A DNA stretch of 64,000 nucleotides from G963676095 sp963676095 (GTDB lineage Bacteria; Bacteroidota; Bacteroidia; Bacteroidales; Prolixibacteraceae), in the NCBI GenBank assembly GCA_963676095.1, contig OY781040.1, positions 1,364,001 through 1,428,000 on the forward strand, read 5' to 3'. Under the pieces are notes generated by a model that saw only the letters and a list, made by a program, of their open reading frames with translations, was not told the DNA's origin and searched no databases. Below are positions 45,712 through 55,595 of this stretch, in pieces (positions within the stretch are counted from its first letter, which is position 1; every line of letters starts with the position of its first letter). The position numbers and the translations under genes are program-made.

Positions 45712-47450
45712 TTAGGCAACAATGTTCGAAAGCCATTGCTTAACGTCGTCCATTGTGGGATTGTCCAATCCTGTCTTATTTTTCTTATTGTATCCGCAAA
45801 GATCGTTAAAAAATTTTCCTGATTTGACTTCTTTCAAAGAATTCACTTTTTTGTAACCCATCTTTTTAATTACGCCAACCCACTGTGCCGGGATCCCAAG
45901 GGCTTCATAGAGTTCGTCGGCATCATCAGCGTCGGCTTTCTTTTCCGGTTTCATCTGCGGGAAGAACAGCACATCCTGTATCGACGGACTGTTTGTCATG
46001 AACATGGTCAGACGGTCAATTCCAATTCCCATGCCTGAAGTCGGCGGCATTCCGTATTCCAAAGCACGAAGAAAGTCCTGGTCGATAAACATCGCCTCGT
46101 CGTCGCCTTTTTCAGAGAGCCTTAACTGGTCTTCAAACCGTTCACGCTGATCGACCGGGTCGTTAAGCTCGGAATAAGCATTCGCCAGTTCCTTCCCGTT
46201 CACCATCAATTCGAAGCGTTCGGTCAGTCCCGGATCTGTCCGGTGCTTTTTTGTCAGCGGCGACATTTCCACGGGATAGTCAATGATAAAAGTCGGCTGG
46301 ACATAATTGGCTTCACATTTTTCACCGAATATCTCGTCTATCAGCTTACCTTTCCCCATGGAAGGATCGGTTTCGATCCCTAGTTTATCACAAATTTCCC
46401 TGAGTTCAGCTTCCGATTTTCCGGCAATATCATAGCCTGTATGTTCTTTTATGGCCTGGTACATTGTTACCCGTGGATAAGGACGCTTAAAATCGATGAG
46501 CTTATCGCCGACCTGTACCTGAGTCTTTCCATGCAGGGCCACTGCAATACGTTCGATCATCTCCTCCGTGAAACTCATCATCCACTTATAGTCCTTATAG
46601 GCCACATAGATTTCCATGGCCGTGAATTCGGGGTTATGGGTACGGTCCATTCCTTCATTCCTGAAATCCTTTGCAAATTCGTAAACTCCTTCAAACCCTC
46701 CAACAATCAGCCTTTTCAGATAGAGCTCGTTGGCTATTCTCAGATACAAGGGAATATTCAGCGAATTATGATGAGTAATGAAAGGGCGGGCAGCGGCACC
46801 CCCAGGGATTGCCTGAAGGATTGGTGTTTCCACCTCCAGGTATCCTTTTTCATTGAATATCTGCCTCATCGTATTGATTATTTTCGTCCTCTTGATAAAG
46901 ACATCTCTCACCTGAGGATTGACAACCAGATCAACATATCGCTGACGGTACCGTTGTTCCGGGTCGGAAAAGGCATCATACAGTACCCCGTCCTTTTCCT
47001 TCACAACAGGGAGGGGACGAAGGGATTTGCTTAATAGCCCAAGCTCCCGGACGTGGACAGAAAGTTCTCCTACATTGGTAATAAAGGCGAACCCCTTTCA
47101 CCCCGATAAAATCACCTATATCTAGCAACTTTTTGAAGACTTCATTATACAATGTTTTATCTTCTCCCGGGACAAATTTCGTCCCGGTTAAGGTATAACT
47201 GAATGCGCCCGGAATCATCCTGCAACTCTGCGAAGGAAGCTTTTCCCATGATCCTCCGGCTCATAATCCGTCCTGCAAGAACAACATCCGTGAAATTCTG
47301 TTTCTCCCGATTAAACTCAGCTTTTATTTGTGCGGTTTTCGTATTGACCGGGTATTCTTCTGCCGGGTAAGGCTCGATCCCCAGCTCCCGTAATTTTGCC
47401 AGGGAATTTCTCCGGATAATCTCCTGCTCGCTAAGCTCTGTTATACTCAT
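45712..47450 (-). pseudogene. lysS: Lysyl-tRNA synthetase (class II), interrupted by two +1 frameshifts as sequenced
   Basis: The N-terminal OB-fold segment begins at the ATG at 47450 (MSITELSEQEIIRRNSLAKL) and reads to DEICPG. The continuation EDKTLYNEVFKKLLDIGDF is in the next frame, and FAFITNVGEL onward in a third. The breaks map to a CCCGGG run (47166-47171) and a CCCC run (47092-47095). The span of 1739 bases minus two gives 578 residues plus stop, close to Bacteroidota LysRS. Catalytic motifs are intact: FRNEGMDRTHNPEFTAMEIY (motif 2) and GMGIGIDRLTMF (motif 3). A C-terminal extension of about 80 residues follows. No other LysRS is in the window. Sequencing or assembly error is the simplest reading; the gene is essential in most bacteria. 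It heads the lysS-gpsA-pgi operon. Confidence 0.88.
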
Positions 47451-47491
47451 TCCTCGTCTTCAATTTGAATTTACTGTAAAAAAATTTTGTG

Positions 47492-47499
47492 CAAAGATA
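47492..47499 (-). promoter_or_regulatory. lysS -7 promoter element
   Basis: Read on the minus strand it is TATCTTTG, an exact TAnnTTTG match, 42 bases before the lysS ATG. It is divergent from the recJ promoter 200 bases away. Confidence 0.65.
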
Positions 47500-47705
47500 G
47501 CAAAGAATTGAATAATCCCTATATTCCGGGCTGTTCAAACTAAAATGAACAAAATCAATTGCTTGTATTTTATTCCCGATTGTTAATATTTTTATTTACA
47601 ATCTAATGTTTTGACAGGATGAAATTTAACCTTCACGTTATACATTGTTTAATAAAACCAGGCACGAAAGACTTCATTTTGCTTTCCGGATCTGTCTTCA
47701 TTTTT

Positions 47706-47713
47706 TATCTTTG
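47706..47713 (+). promoter_or_regulatory. recJ -7 promoter element
   Basis: TATCTTTG fits TAnnTTTG. An ATG at 47727 would leave a leader of only about 7 nt, and the ATG at 47757 leaves about 37. Confidence 0.62.
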
Positions 47714-47756
47714 AGAAATTTATATAATGCCTTCAAAAGCACCGGCAGCATCTGTA

Positions 47757-49478
47757 ATGGACAAAATCTGGAAAGTAAAACAACAAGGAGATATTAATGT
47801 TATCAAACATTTATCTGCGGCACTAAATGTCAACATGGTTATAGCCAACCTGTTGGCTCAAAGAGGGATAACCTCTTTCAGTGAAGCAAAGACCTTTTTC
47901 AGGCCAAACCTTAATGATTTACACGATCCTTTTCTGATGAAAGATATGGCCAAGGCGGTCGACCGGCTTGAGAGGGCAATTCACGACCAGGAAAAGGTAC
48001 TGATCTATGGCGATTATGATGTTGACGGTACGACCTCCGTAGCCCTGATGTACCAGTTCCTGCGAACCAGGATCAGCAACCTCGACTATTACATTCCGGA
48101 CAGATATTCGGAAGGTTACGGCATTTCGCCAAGAAGTATCGAATTTGCTGCCGAGAATAAATTTTCGCTGGTCATCGTACTGGACTGCGGGATAAAAGCT
48201 GTTGAAAAAATTAAACAGGCAAAGGATAAAGGGATCGATTTTATTATCTGCGACCACCATAATCCGGACCAGAAGCTACCTGATGCAGTTGCTGTACTAG
48301 ATCCCAAGAGGACTGACTGTACATATCCGTACAAAGATCTTTCGGGATGTGGCGTTGGTTTTAAACTGCTGGAAGCTTATGTCCGGAAAAACGACATCCC
48401 GGTCATTGAATTGTACGATCTGCTGGATCTTGTTGTTGTCAGTATCGCATCGGATATTGTTCCGGTTACCGGAGAAAACAGGGTGCTTGCCTTTTTTGGG
48501 CTGAAAAAATTAAACGGCAACCCCAACCTTGGGTTAAAAACCATCATTGGCACTTCGGGACTTGACGGAAGGAATATCTCGATCAGCGACATTGTTTTTA
48601 AAATAGGTCCCCGGCTAAATGCCTCCGGGCGCATTGAACACGGGAAAAAATCGGTGGAGATCCTGGTCGTAAGCGAGGAAGAAAAGGCTTTTGAACTGGG
48701 GGAAGAAATCAACTCGTACAACGAGATCAGGAAGACCCTTGACCGGGATATCACCCAGGAAGCACTCGATATGATCGCTCACGACCCGATACAGGCAGAA
48801 AGAAACGCGACCGTTCTCTACAACAGGGACTGGCACAAAGGCGTGGTTGGAATAGTAGCCTCCAGGCTGACTGAGCATTATTACCGGCCGACAATCATTT
48901 TAACGGAGTCGAATGGCCTGGCGACCGGTTCGGCCCGTTCCGTAAAGGATTTCGATCTCTATGAGGCAATCGGCCAGTGCAGCGACCTTCTCGAATCATA
49001 CGGCGGGCATATGTATGCAGCAGGCCTTACAATGAAAATAGAGAATATTCCTGCCTTCACAAGACGCTTTGAAGAAATCGTGAAAAACACCATCGAGGAT
49101 ACTTCCCAAATGGAAGTACTTGAAGTTGACTCCAGGATCCAGCTTTCGGATATTACCCCTAAATTTTTCCGGATATTAAAGCAGTTTGAGCCATTCGGTC
49201 CTCATAATATGAACCCGTTGTTTATTACTGAAAATGTACTGGATAACGGCACCAGCCGCTGTGTGGGGCGCAATCTCGAGCACCTGAAGCTCGACCTTGT
49301 AGAACCAACCGGAAATTCACCGGTTTTTTCAGCAATCGCTTTTAACCAGGCTCATCATTTTGAAGCAATCAGCCAGGGGCTCCCCTTCGATATTTGTTAC
49401 TCGGTAGCGGAAAATGAGTTCCGGGGAAAAACAAACATCCAGCTATATATCAGGGATATCTCGGCAAAAATATATTGA
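47757..49478 (+). CDS. recJ: Single-stranded-DNA exonuclease RecJ
   Basis: 573 residues from the ATG at 47757, which gives MDKIWKVKQQGD, the usual family beginning; an in-frame ATG at 47727 would add ten residues. It is a 5'-3' ssDNA exonuclease for recombination and mismatch repair. The DHH domain has YGDYDVDGTTSVAL, LDCGIK and the DHH motif in CDHHNPD; SGCGVGFKLLE and VSIASDIVP follow. The DHHA1 part includes SGRIEHGKKSVEIL and SYGGHMYAAGL. The C-terminal OB domain ends the protein. Confidence 0.94.
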   Translation: MDKIWKVKQQGDINVIKHLSAALNVNMVIANLLAQRGITSFSEAKTFFRPNLNDLHDPFLMKDMAKAVDRLERAIHDQEKVLIYGDYDVDGTTSVALMYQFLRTRISNLDYYIPDRYSEGYGISPRSIEFAAENKFSLVIVLDCGIKAVEKIKQAKDKGIDFIICDHHNPDQKLPDAVAVLDPKRTDCTYPYKDLSGCGVGFKLLEAYVRKNDIPVIELYDLLDLVVVSIASDIVPVTGENRVLAFFGLKKLNGNPNLGLKTIIGTSGLDGRNISISDIVFKIGPRLNASGRIEHGKKSVEILVVSEEEKAFELGEEINSYNEIRKTLDRDITQEALDMIAHDPIQAERNATVLYNRDWHKGVVGIVASRLTEHYYRPTIILTESNGLATGSARSVKDFDLYEAIGQCSDLLESYGGHMYAAGLTMKIENIPAFTRRFEEIVKNTIEDTSQMEVLEVDSRIQLSDITPKFFRILKQFEPFGPHNMNPLFITENVLDNGTSRCVGRNLEHLKLDLVEPTGNSPVFSAIAFNQAHHFEAISQGLPFDICYSVAENEFRGKTNIQLYIRDISAKIY

Positions 49479-49511
49479 ACCAGCTTTTTTCTAACCTTTA
49501 TAAACGAATTT

Positions 49512-50708
49512 ATGAATCTTACAAAAAAAAGACCCGACCAGTTTACTGCCAGGAATATGGTCCTGGGAGTCCAGTTCCTGTTTGTCGCTTTTGGCGCAAC
49601 AGTGCTTGTTCCACTGCTCGTTGGGATTGATCCGGCTGTGGCCCTTTTCTCTGCAGGGATTGGCACACTCATTTTTCACCTGATAACGAAAGGCATGGTG
49701 CCTATATTCCTGGGAAGCAGCTTTGCATTTATCGCCCCCATTATCGAATCGACAAAATTATACGGACTTCCCGGTACTTTCTCCGGGATTATTGCTGTGG
49801 GGCTTGTCTATGCTACTGTGGCCGGATTGGTTAAATGGAAAGGCTTAAATTTTATTCAGCGATTATTTCCTCCTGTTGTCGTTGGCCCGGTAATCATGAT
49901 TATCGGCTTATCGCTTGCAGGTACAGCCATCGACATGGCAAAAACAAACTGGACGATTGCCGTTGCCAGTCTGGCCACGGCAATTATTGTTGTTGTATTT
50001 ACCAAAGGACTGATAAAACTTATTCCGATATTCATCGGGATTATCGCCGGATATGTAACAGGCCTGATCCTCGGTGTGGTAGACTTCACTGCGATCAGCA
50101 ATGCCGGATGGTTCAGCCTGCCGGCCTTTACTCCACCCGAATTTAACTGGGGAGCGATCCTGTACCTCATCCCTGTTGCGGTTGCCCCTATCATTGAGCA
50201 TGTTGGCGATATGTATGCCATCGGCGGGGTTGCAGAAAAGAACTTTATAGAAAAACCCGGGTTGCACCGGACTTTGCTTGGCGATGGTATCGCAACCAGC
50301 ATTGCGGGTTGTTTCGGCAGCGTGCCTAACACTACCTATTCCGAAGTTACAGGGGCCATATCTTTAACCAAAGTAACCAATCCTTTTATTTTGAGAATAT
50401 CGGCAGTCACTGCCATCGTATTTTCTTTGGTCGGAAAAATCAGCGGGTTCCTAAAAACAATCCCTCAATCTGTTCTTGGCGGCATAATGCTCCTCCTCTT
50501 TGGATTGATTGCATCGGTAGGGATCAAAACCCTGATCGAATCAAAAACGAACATGTCGCAGGTCCGCAACCAGGTCATTGTATCCCTGATACTGACTGTC
50601 GGGATTGGCGGCGCGGTAATTTCCTGGGGCAACTTTTCCCTTGCGGGGATCGGACTGGCTGCCGTTGTCGGAATCGTACTAAACCTGATCCTCCCTAAAA
50701 AAGCGTAA
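49512..50708 (+). CDS. Nucleobase:cation symporter-2 (uracil permease-like)
   Basis: 398 residues with about 14 hydrophobic segments. QFLFVAFGATVLVPLLVGIDP at the start, GSSFAFIAPI, and the central VAVAPIIEHVGDMYAIG with the conserved Glu and a later FGSVPNTTYSEVTGAI are the UraA/NCS2 signature. It probably imports uracil by proton symport; xanthine-type specificity cannot be excluded. It starts 33 bases after recJ. A 220-base gap follows with no gene seen. Confidence 0.9.
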   Translation: MNLTKKRPDQFTARNMVLGVQFLFVAFGATVLVPLLVGIDPAVALFSAGIGTLIFHLITKGMVPIFLGSSFAFIAPIIESTKLYGLPGTFSGIIAVGLVYATVAGLVKWKGLNFIQRLFPPVVVGPVIMIIGLSLAGTAIDMAKTNWTIAVASLATAIIVVVFTKGLIKLIPIFIGIIAGYVTGLILGVVDFTAISNAGWFSLPAFTPPEFNWGAILYLIPVAVAPIIEHVGDMYAIGGVAEKNFIEKPGLHRTLLGDGIATSIAGCFGSVPNTTYSEVTGAISLTKVTNPFILRISAVTAIVFSLVGKISGFLKTIPQSVLGGIMLLLFGLIASVGIKTLIESKTNMSQVRNQVIVSLILTVGIGGAVISWGNFSLAGIGLAAVVGIVLNLILPKKA

Positions 50709-50927
50709 AAGACTAACGCTTTTTGCCGTTTCTGAAAGGGCAGAAAGCAAAAGGGATAAAGTAGTGACGGAGCAAATGATCTGTGGCTGAAGGGTTAAAC
50801 TGGTTTGATGGTTAATGTTTAAGGCATAACAGCACCATGGATACCTCAAAGAAATAAATAAAATTCACCCCGGGGTAAACCGACAAGGAACAGTGCCCCG
50901 GGTTGAAGACGATTCATCATGCCGCTA

Positions 50928-51434
50928 TCAATTCCCGTTCTCTTCCTTTAACGGTTCAATTATGCCGTAATAGCTGATCGACTGCCTGTTATTCGAAATA
51001 ATAGTCATGTCCGCATAACCGCTCACCCCTGCCGAGATATTGATCCTGTAATTATCTTTATCCGTGTCGACAGTAATGTTGATTTCGTACACTTTCTTTT
51101 TCCCGTTATACCGGATATCCAGCTGGCCGGCCTTTTCTTTAAATTTAATGCCGCCGTCCTGACTTCCATAATCGACGTGATAAGCCCTCCCGAAGAAAGG
51201 GAGCCACGATTCGACCATCATACTGTCAACTTTTAAATCATAAAGAGACGTGAGATCCACTTTTCTCCCGGACAAAGGAATAGCTTCTCTGGCTACAAAC
51301 CGGAATTTTTGGGAATCGATAAGTTGCTTCACTTCCTGTTCTTTTTCAGAACGCCGTTGTTTTGAGCCCGTTTGCGCGTTTGCCAAGGCGGTAATCAACA
51401 ACAGAAATCCCACAAAAAAAATAATTCGCTTCAT
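50928..51434 (-). CDS. Exported DUF4251 protein
   Basis: 168 residues from the ATG at 51434, which places the signal peptide MKRIIFFVGFLLLITALANAQ at the N-terminus; in-frame upstream ATGs would add a charged tail. The mature part has FRFVAREAIPLSGRKVDLT and a C-terminal beta pattern seen in DUF4251 proteins, small periplasmic or outer-membrane-associated proteins known mainly from Bacteroidota. Function is unknown. It is monocistronic. Confidence 0.82.
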   Translation of the reverse strand: MKRIIFFVGFLLLITALANAQTGSKQRRSEKEQEVKQLIDSQKFRFVAREAIPLSGRKVDLTSLYDLKVDSMMVESWLPFFGRAYHVDYGSQDGGIKFKEKAGQLDIRYNGKKKVYEINITVDTDKDNYRINISAGVSGYADMTIISNNRQSISYYGIIEPLKEENGN

Positions 51435-51529
51435 ATTCCGTATTTTTTTATCCATACGGAATTTATTCAAAATAGATGCCAGATTTTAGTGAAGAATGAG
51501 AGAACAGGTAAGCTCCTGTGTTTCCTCTT

Positions 51530-52681
51530 TCAGGAAATAATTTTCGACTTTTTTACCTTTTCAGCGTTAAAAAGAGGGTTGGCATACATCTGCATGAAAA
51601 GTTTTTTCTGACACTCCGGCTCACCGGTCCCAATGGTTTGCACCAGGTCTTCAAGGAGTTCTGAAAATTTTGCGCGCGTACAATCATCCACGTTCTTTTC
51701 ATACTTACTGGTCCCGCTCAAAAGGTCAGCTGCAAGATAATTAAAAGGCCAAAGTTTATAATTCCGGTATATACACTCATCGATATGTTCGGCAAGCAAT
51801 TGAATGCTCTCACTAAAATTATCGGGATTTACAAAATCGTCCAGTTCTTCGTCGATAGGTTTTCCGAAAGCAAAATGGACATGACCTTTTGGTTTAAGCA
51901 ACCCGAAAGCCATACTTTTTAAATCGTCAGCCTGTGTTTTTACAAAACCTTCCCGCTCTTTTTTATAAATTTCCTCGACCTTGGAGATCCCGCAAGGTTC
52001 ACGTTCGTAAGAAATAGAGAGGGGAACAATTTTCAATTCCCGGAATCCGGCTACAAAATCTTCCGAATTGCTCAGGTTTAGCATTTTCAAAAGGGACTGC
52101 TGTGTCTGGTCGTCGCCATCTTTGGTCCGGCCTTCACGCTGGGCTATCCACACAGACATTTTATCCTGTGTTACCGTTTGCCTGATATAAGCTGATAAAA
52201 TTTTTGAGGCTGTCAGCAATTCCCTTGCAGGCAAATTCCGTTTTACAACAAAGGCCCTGTTCAGTTTCACGGTATGCAAAATCCAGTCGTAGATAAGCAG
52301 GTTATTACCAATGGCAATTTCAGTGGTATTCATTCCTGCATTAAAGATGATATAGTTAAGGATGGCAGCATCCAGGATAATGTCCCTGTGATTGGAAATA
52401 AAAAGGTAACTTTGCGCTTTATCAAGATTTTCAAGGCCGCTGTAACTCACGCCACTGGTGCTTCTCCCGATAATCCATTCCCTGATCAGCGGGTGCATAA
52501 ACTTTACCTGTAACTCGTTCACCGACTGCACCTCTGCAAGAACCCGGCAGGCAGTCTTCACTCTTTCTTCATCTTTAAAGATGAAGGTTAACACTTGAAG
52601 AAACTCCTCGTCTTTCAATAGCTCATGAATGTAATAATTTACCTCGCAATCCAGGTACGGCCTTATATCTTCATAACTCAT
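51530..52681 (-). CDS. PlsB/PlsC-type glycerol-phosphate acyltransferase
   Basis: 383 residues. The acyltransferase motif I region reads LFISNHRDIILDAAIL; the His and Asp are separated by five residues (H-X5-D) instead of the usual four, or the adjacent HRD Asp may act. SVWIAQREGRTKDGDD corresponds to motif III and VPLSISYE to motif IV. Related Bacteroidota proteins are annotated as 1-acyl-glycerol-3-phosphate acyltransferases. It probably transfers an acyl chain to a glycerol-phosphate in the inner membrane. A -7 element lies 30 bases upstream. Confidence 0.82.
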   Translation of the reverse strand: MSYEDIRPYLDCEVNYYIHELLKDEEFLQVLTFIFKDEERVKTACRVLAEVQSVNELQVKFMHPLIREWIIGRSTSGVSYSGLENLDKAQSYLFISNHRDIILDAAILNYIIFNAGMNTTEIAIGNNLLIYDWILHTVKLNRAFVVKRNLPARELLTASKILSAYIRQTVTQDKMSVWIAQREGRTKDGDDQTQQSLLKMLNLSNSEDFVAGFRELKIVPLSISYEREPCGISKVEEIYKKEREGFVKTQADDLKSMAFGLLKPKGHVHFAFGKPIDEELDDFVNPDNFSESIQLLAEHIDECIYRNYKLWPFNYLAADLLSGTSKYEKNVDDCTRAKFSELLEDLVQTIGTGEPECQKKLFMQMYANPLFNAEKVKKSKIIS

Positions 52682-52710
52682 AATTTCCTCATTCCAATTA
52701 TTTAGCCGCG

Positions 52711-52718
52711 CAAATATA
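52711..52718 (-). promoter_or_regulatory. -7 element for the acyltransferase gene
   Basis: Read on the minus strand it is TATATTTG, an exact TAnnTTTG match 30 bases before the ATG at 52681. It overlaps the end of the upstream HhH-barrel gene's 3' flank. Confidence 0.58.
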
Positions 52719-52729
52719 CTAAATGCAGG

Positions 52730-54730
52730 TTAAATCCTGAACCTTAACTGAAATTTCACCTCCGTTCTTTTATTTCCTTCAATTTCAGTATAACCGCTTC
52801 CAATGCTTTGAACACCGAAGTACCAGCTCCTTGAAACTTTATACCTGAACTCTAATTTTTCACATATTTTAACTTTTCCGGTCAGGTATGTACGCATCCC
52901 TTCTCCATACAATGCAGGGACAGAAAAACTATATAAAAGATCATTTTCGTATGCATAAATCCGGGCATCGTAATCGCCGGTATTAAAATAAGCAACCCGG
53001 AACCAGGCAGTAACCTTGCTTTTTTCGGGCCGGTACCCGAAATCCTGACTAATAAGAAAACCATTGGAACGATGATCGTGCCTGAAAAAAGACTGTTCGA
53101 ACCTGGATTTCAGCGGAAAGGAAGGTCCCATCTTTCCGCTGAGTTGCAGACGGGCCGATTGCCTTATCTGATCAAAATTTTCCATCGAATAGGCTGACGT
53201 AATCTTTACAGGTTTGCACTCATAAAAGTACCTGCCTGTAAACTGCCAGTCTTTTACAACATTATACCCGGCCTGCAACATGAACTCCCTTCCCTTGCCC
53301 GGACCTGCAGTTGTATACTTGATCCAGTCATAACTAAAAAAATCGGCATACATATTTACAGTCACCTTTGCAACCGGTAAAATACTTGCGCCAAAAAAAA
53401 GACCTCTCTCATCGTTCACCCGGCTCCCCTCGGTAAAAGAGGAAGCAAGCGGACTATTGTAACGTTTCCCTATATCCCTGCCGGAAGCGGCAAGGCTCAC
53501 CTTGTCAGACAACTGGTACATCAGTCCTGTAATATTGGCAAATCCTCTTCCGCAATCCCAGGCAAATTCGCCAAATACAAATAATTTATTCCGGCTCCAC
53601 TGGTAGTCAACACTTAAATTGGCATGCCGCCTTCCATGGAAAAGATAGCGGTAGTACAATTCATCATCCCGGACAAGCGGGTACTGATAATGGCAACAGG
53701 TACCATTAACACCTACCGAAAAATTGCGTCCTTCATAGCCTACTGCCCCTCCGGCAACCAGCCGTGAAACGGATCTTTCATCTTCGGTCTCACCTTTGGT
53801 CCGGTGGTAGCCTGTGGTCTGAAACGAAGTAAAAATCTTTTTACCATCCAGGCTGTCGGTATTGGCATCAAACTTCTTATACGAAAGAAACGGGACGAAC
53901 CGGAATCTTCCCGCGTTCAGGGAAAAAGCGACACCTCTCATAAAATCGCTTGCATCGGAAGAGCCAAAAGGTTTGATTCCCTGGTTAAACCGGGCAATAT
54001 TTACAGCTTCAGAAGATTTTCCAAGAGTAAAACCCTGCCATGCATTCAGACCCTGTCCAAACTGAACAAGATAATCGCCAAGGATTATCGTTTTCCGCTT
54101 GTCCGGGCTGAAGCGGATAAAAGCACTGTTAAAATCGAAACCGCTTTTATTGGATCCCCTAAAAAAACTTTCCCCTGGATCTTTTTCTCCTGTGTACCCG
54201 GCAGACAGGGTTGCCGAAGAATACCGGTAACGAAAGTGAATTAAATAAGGCGAACCCTCGAATTTTTTGGGATCTTTATACGCCGCCTGTTCTTCCAGCA
54301 GACGGCTTTCCCGCACCACGACTTCATGGTGTCCCCGGAAATACATTTTCCCTTCCTTTTCGGGACCGAAAACAACAAACTGCGCTACCAACCGGGCCAG
54401 ATGTTCATCAAAACCATCAATGCCCGACAGTTCAACCGGAGATAAGATCCTTCCTAATTTCTTTCTGTATTCCAGCAAAGCGCTTATCTGCAACGGGTTC
54501 AAAAAATACAGTGATTCAAAATCGCAGGCTTCTGCCGTATTGATATTAAAAGGGTGCTCTCTTCGGTACTGGAGATCTGTCAAAAGTTGCTCAACGTCTT
54601 TTGTTTCATCATCAGCGAATGTGCTTTCAATCAATTCTTCCAGTTCCTGCCGGGAAATTTCATCAGATTGCTGAGGAAAAACATCCAGCACACAGAAAAA
54701 AAACAGGGTGTGAAATAAGATTTTTCTCAT
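52730..54730 (-). CDS. Exported helix-hairpin-helix / outer-membrane beta-barrel protein
   Basis: 666 residues from the ATG at 54730, giving the signal peptide MRKILFHTLFFFCVLDVFPQ. Residues about 55-125 are a ComEA-like helix-hairpin-helix region (FNINTAEACDFESLYFLNPL, and ELSGIDGFDEHLARLV). Residues about 145-666 alternate polar and aromatic residues in long strands, ending in TEVKFQLRFRI, an outer-membrane barrel C-terminus. HhH motifs bind DNA in other proteins, so a DNA-contacting outer-membrane protein is possible but unproven. It follows the purE terminator and probably has its own promoter. Confidence 0.8.
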   Translation of the reverse strand: MRKILFHTLFFFCVLDVFPQQSDEISRQELEELIESTFADDETKDVEQLLTDLQYRREHPFNINTAEACDFESLYFLNPLQISALLEYRKKLGRILSPVELSGIDGFDEHLARLVAQFVVFGPEKEGKMYFRGHHEVVVRESRLLEEQAAYKDPKKFEGSPYLIHFRYRYSSATLSAGYTGEKDPGESFFRGSNKSGFDFNSAFIRFSPDKRKTIILGDYLVQFGQGLNAWQGFTLGKSSEAVNIARFNQGIKPFGSSDASDFMRGVAFSLNAGRFRFVPFLSYKKFDANTDSLDGKKIFTSFQTTGYHRTKGETEDERSVSRLVAGGAVGYEGRNFSVGVNGTCCHYQYPLVRDDELYYRYLFHGRRHANLSVDYQWSRNKLFVFGEFAWDCGRGFANITGLMYQLSDKVSLAASGRDIGKRYNSPLASSFTEGSRVNDERGLFFGASILPVAKVTVNMYADFFSYDWIKYTTAGPGKGREFMLQAGYNVVKDWQFTGRYFYECKPVKITSAYSMENFDQIRQSARLQLSGKMGPSFPLKSRFEQSFFRHDHRSNGFLISQDFGYRPEKSKVTAWFRVAYFNTGDYDARIYAYENDLLYSFSVPALYGEGMRTYLTGKVKICEKLEFRYKVSRSWYFGVQSIGSGYTEIEGNKRTEVKFQLRFRI

Positions 54731-54742
54731 AATAATTATAAT

Positions 54743-54772
54743 AAAAAAGGGTAGACTCCTTAGCCCACCCTT
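54743..54772 (-). terminator. Intrinsic terminator of purE
   Basis: On the minus strand AAGGGT and ACCCTT (54772-54767, 54752-54747) form a stem followed by a T run. It lies 40 bases after the purE stop and before the HhH-barrel start. Confidence 0.82.
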
Positions 54773-54811
54773 CATTCTGCAACAGCAAGTTACAACTATT
54801 TTTTTGAAAAA

Positions 54812-55318
54812 TCAGTTTGTCTTGTATTTAAACTTTATTTCAGAAAGATCTTTATTGGCCTTAACAATCTTTTCTTTCAGATTCTCCTTAAACCGGATAA
54901 ATTTCTCCATGATAGCCTCATCTCCTTGCGCAAGTATCTGGGCTGCAAGTATCCCGGCATTATAGGCACCGTTAATTGCTACTGTTGCGACAGGTATTCC
55001 AGGGGGCATCTGGATAATGGCCAGCATGGCATCAAGTCCTTCCAGCCCGGCGCGTATGGGCACTCCAATAACAGGCAGCGGGGTCATTGCCGCAATTACC
55101 CCAGGCAGATGTGCCGCCATTCCTGCTCCTGCGATAATAACCTTTAATCCCCTGTCCTTGGCCCCTTTGGCAAACTTTTCGACTTCTTCCGGGGTCCGGT
55201 GGGCTGACAGGGCATTTATTTCAAAAGGAATCTCAAACTCATCGAGTACTTTTGCAGCTCCTTCCATTACACCCAGGTCGGAAGTACTCCCCATAATAAT
55301 ACTAACTTTAGGTTCCAT
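54812..55318 (-). CDS. purE: 5-(carboxyamino)imidazole ribonucleotide mutase
   Basis: 168 residues. It moves the carboxyl of N5-CAIR to give CAIR in purine synthesis. IIMGSTSDLGVM, ALSAHRTPEEV and AGAGMAAHLPGVIAA form the active site, and the PVIGVPIRAGLEGLDAML segment is the second signature. No purK is next to it. A TATATTTG -7 element lies 54 bases upstream, and a terminator follows. Confidence 0.95.
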   Translation of the reverse strand: MEPKVSIIMGSTSDLGVMEGAAKVLDEFEIPFEINALSAHRTPEEVEKFAKGAKDRGLKVIIAGAGMAAHLPGVIAAMTPLPVIGVPIRAGLEGLDAMLAIIQMPPGIPVATVAINGAYNAGILAAQILAQGDEAIMEKFIRFKENLKEKIVKANKDLSEIKFKYKTN

Positions 55319-55371
55319 TTCTCAAATTTTATATTTACAAAAAACATACTCTTCGTTACTTTTCTATGGTG

Positions 55372-55379
55372 CAAATATA
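55372..55379 (-). promoter_or_regulatory. purE -7 promoter element
   Basis: Read on the minus strand it is TATATTTG, an exact TAnnTTTG match 54 bases before the purE ATG. A weaker TTACTTTG (55444-55451) on the plus strand may serve hpt, with a leader of about 140 nt. Confidence 0.58.
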
Positions 55380-55595
55380 CTGACTCCCCGTTCCTAAATA
55401 AAATTTTAAGCATCATCTGCTTCTGTCTGGCGATTATTTTTTGTTACTTTGCACCTTTTTAAAAATCAGGGCTAAAATAGTCGAAATTAATTCTACTCTG
55501 GCACCTCCGAAAAATCCGGACGTGATTAATCTGCCGAAGCAGAATTAAAAAATATTAGGAAAAAAACCAAAAATATCCATCTAAACATCAACGAA

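Noticed and set aside
46976..47218. Separate small gene in the middle of lysS
   Set aside because: The part EDKTLYNEVFKKLLDIGDF is the LysRS continuation in another frame; the flanks are frameshifted translation of the same gene.
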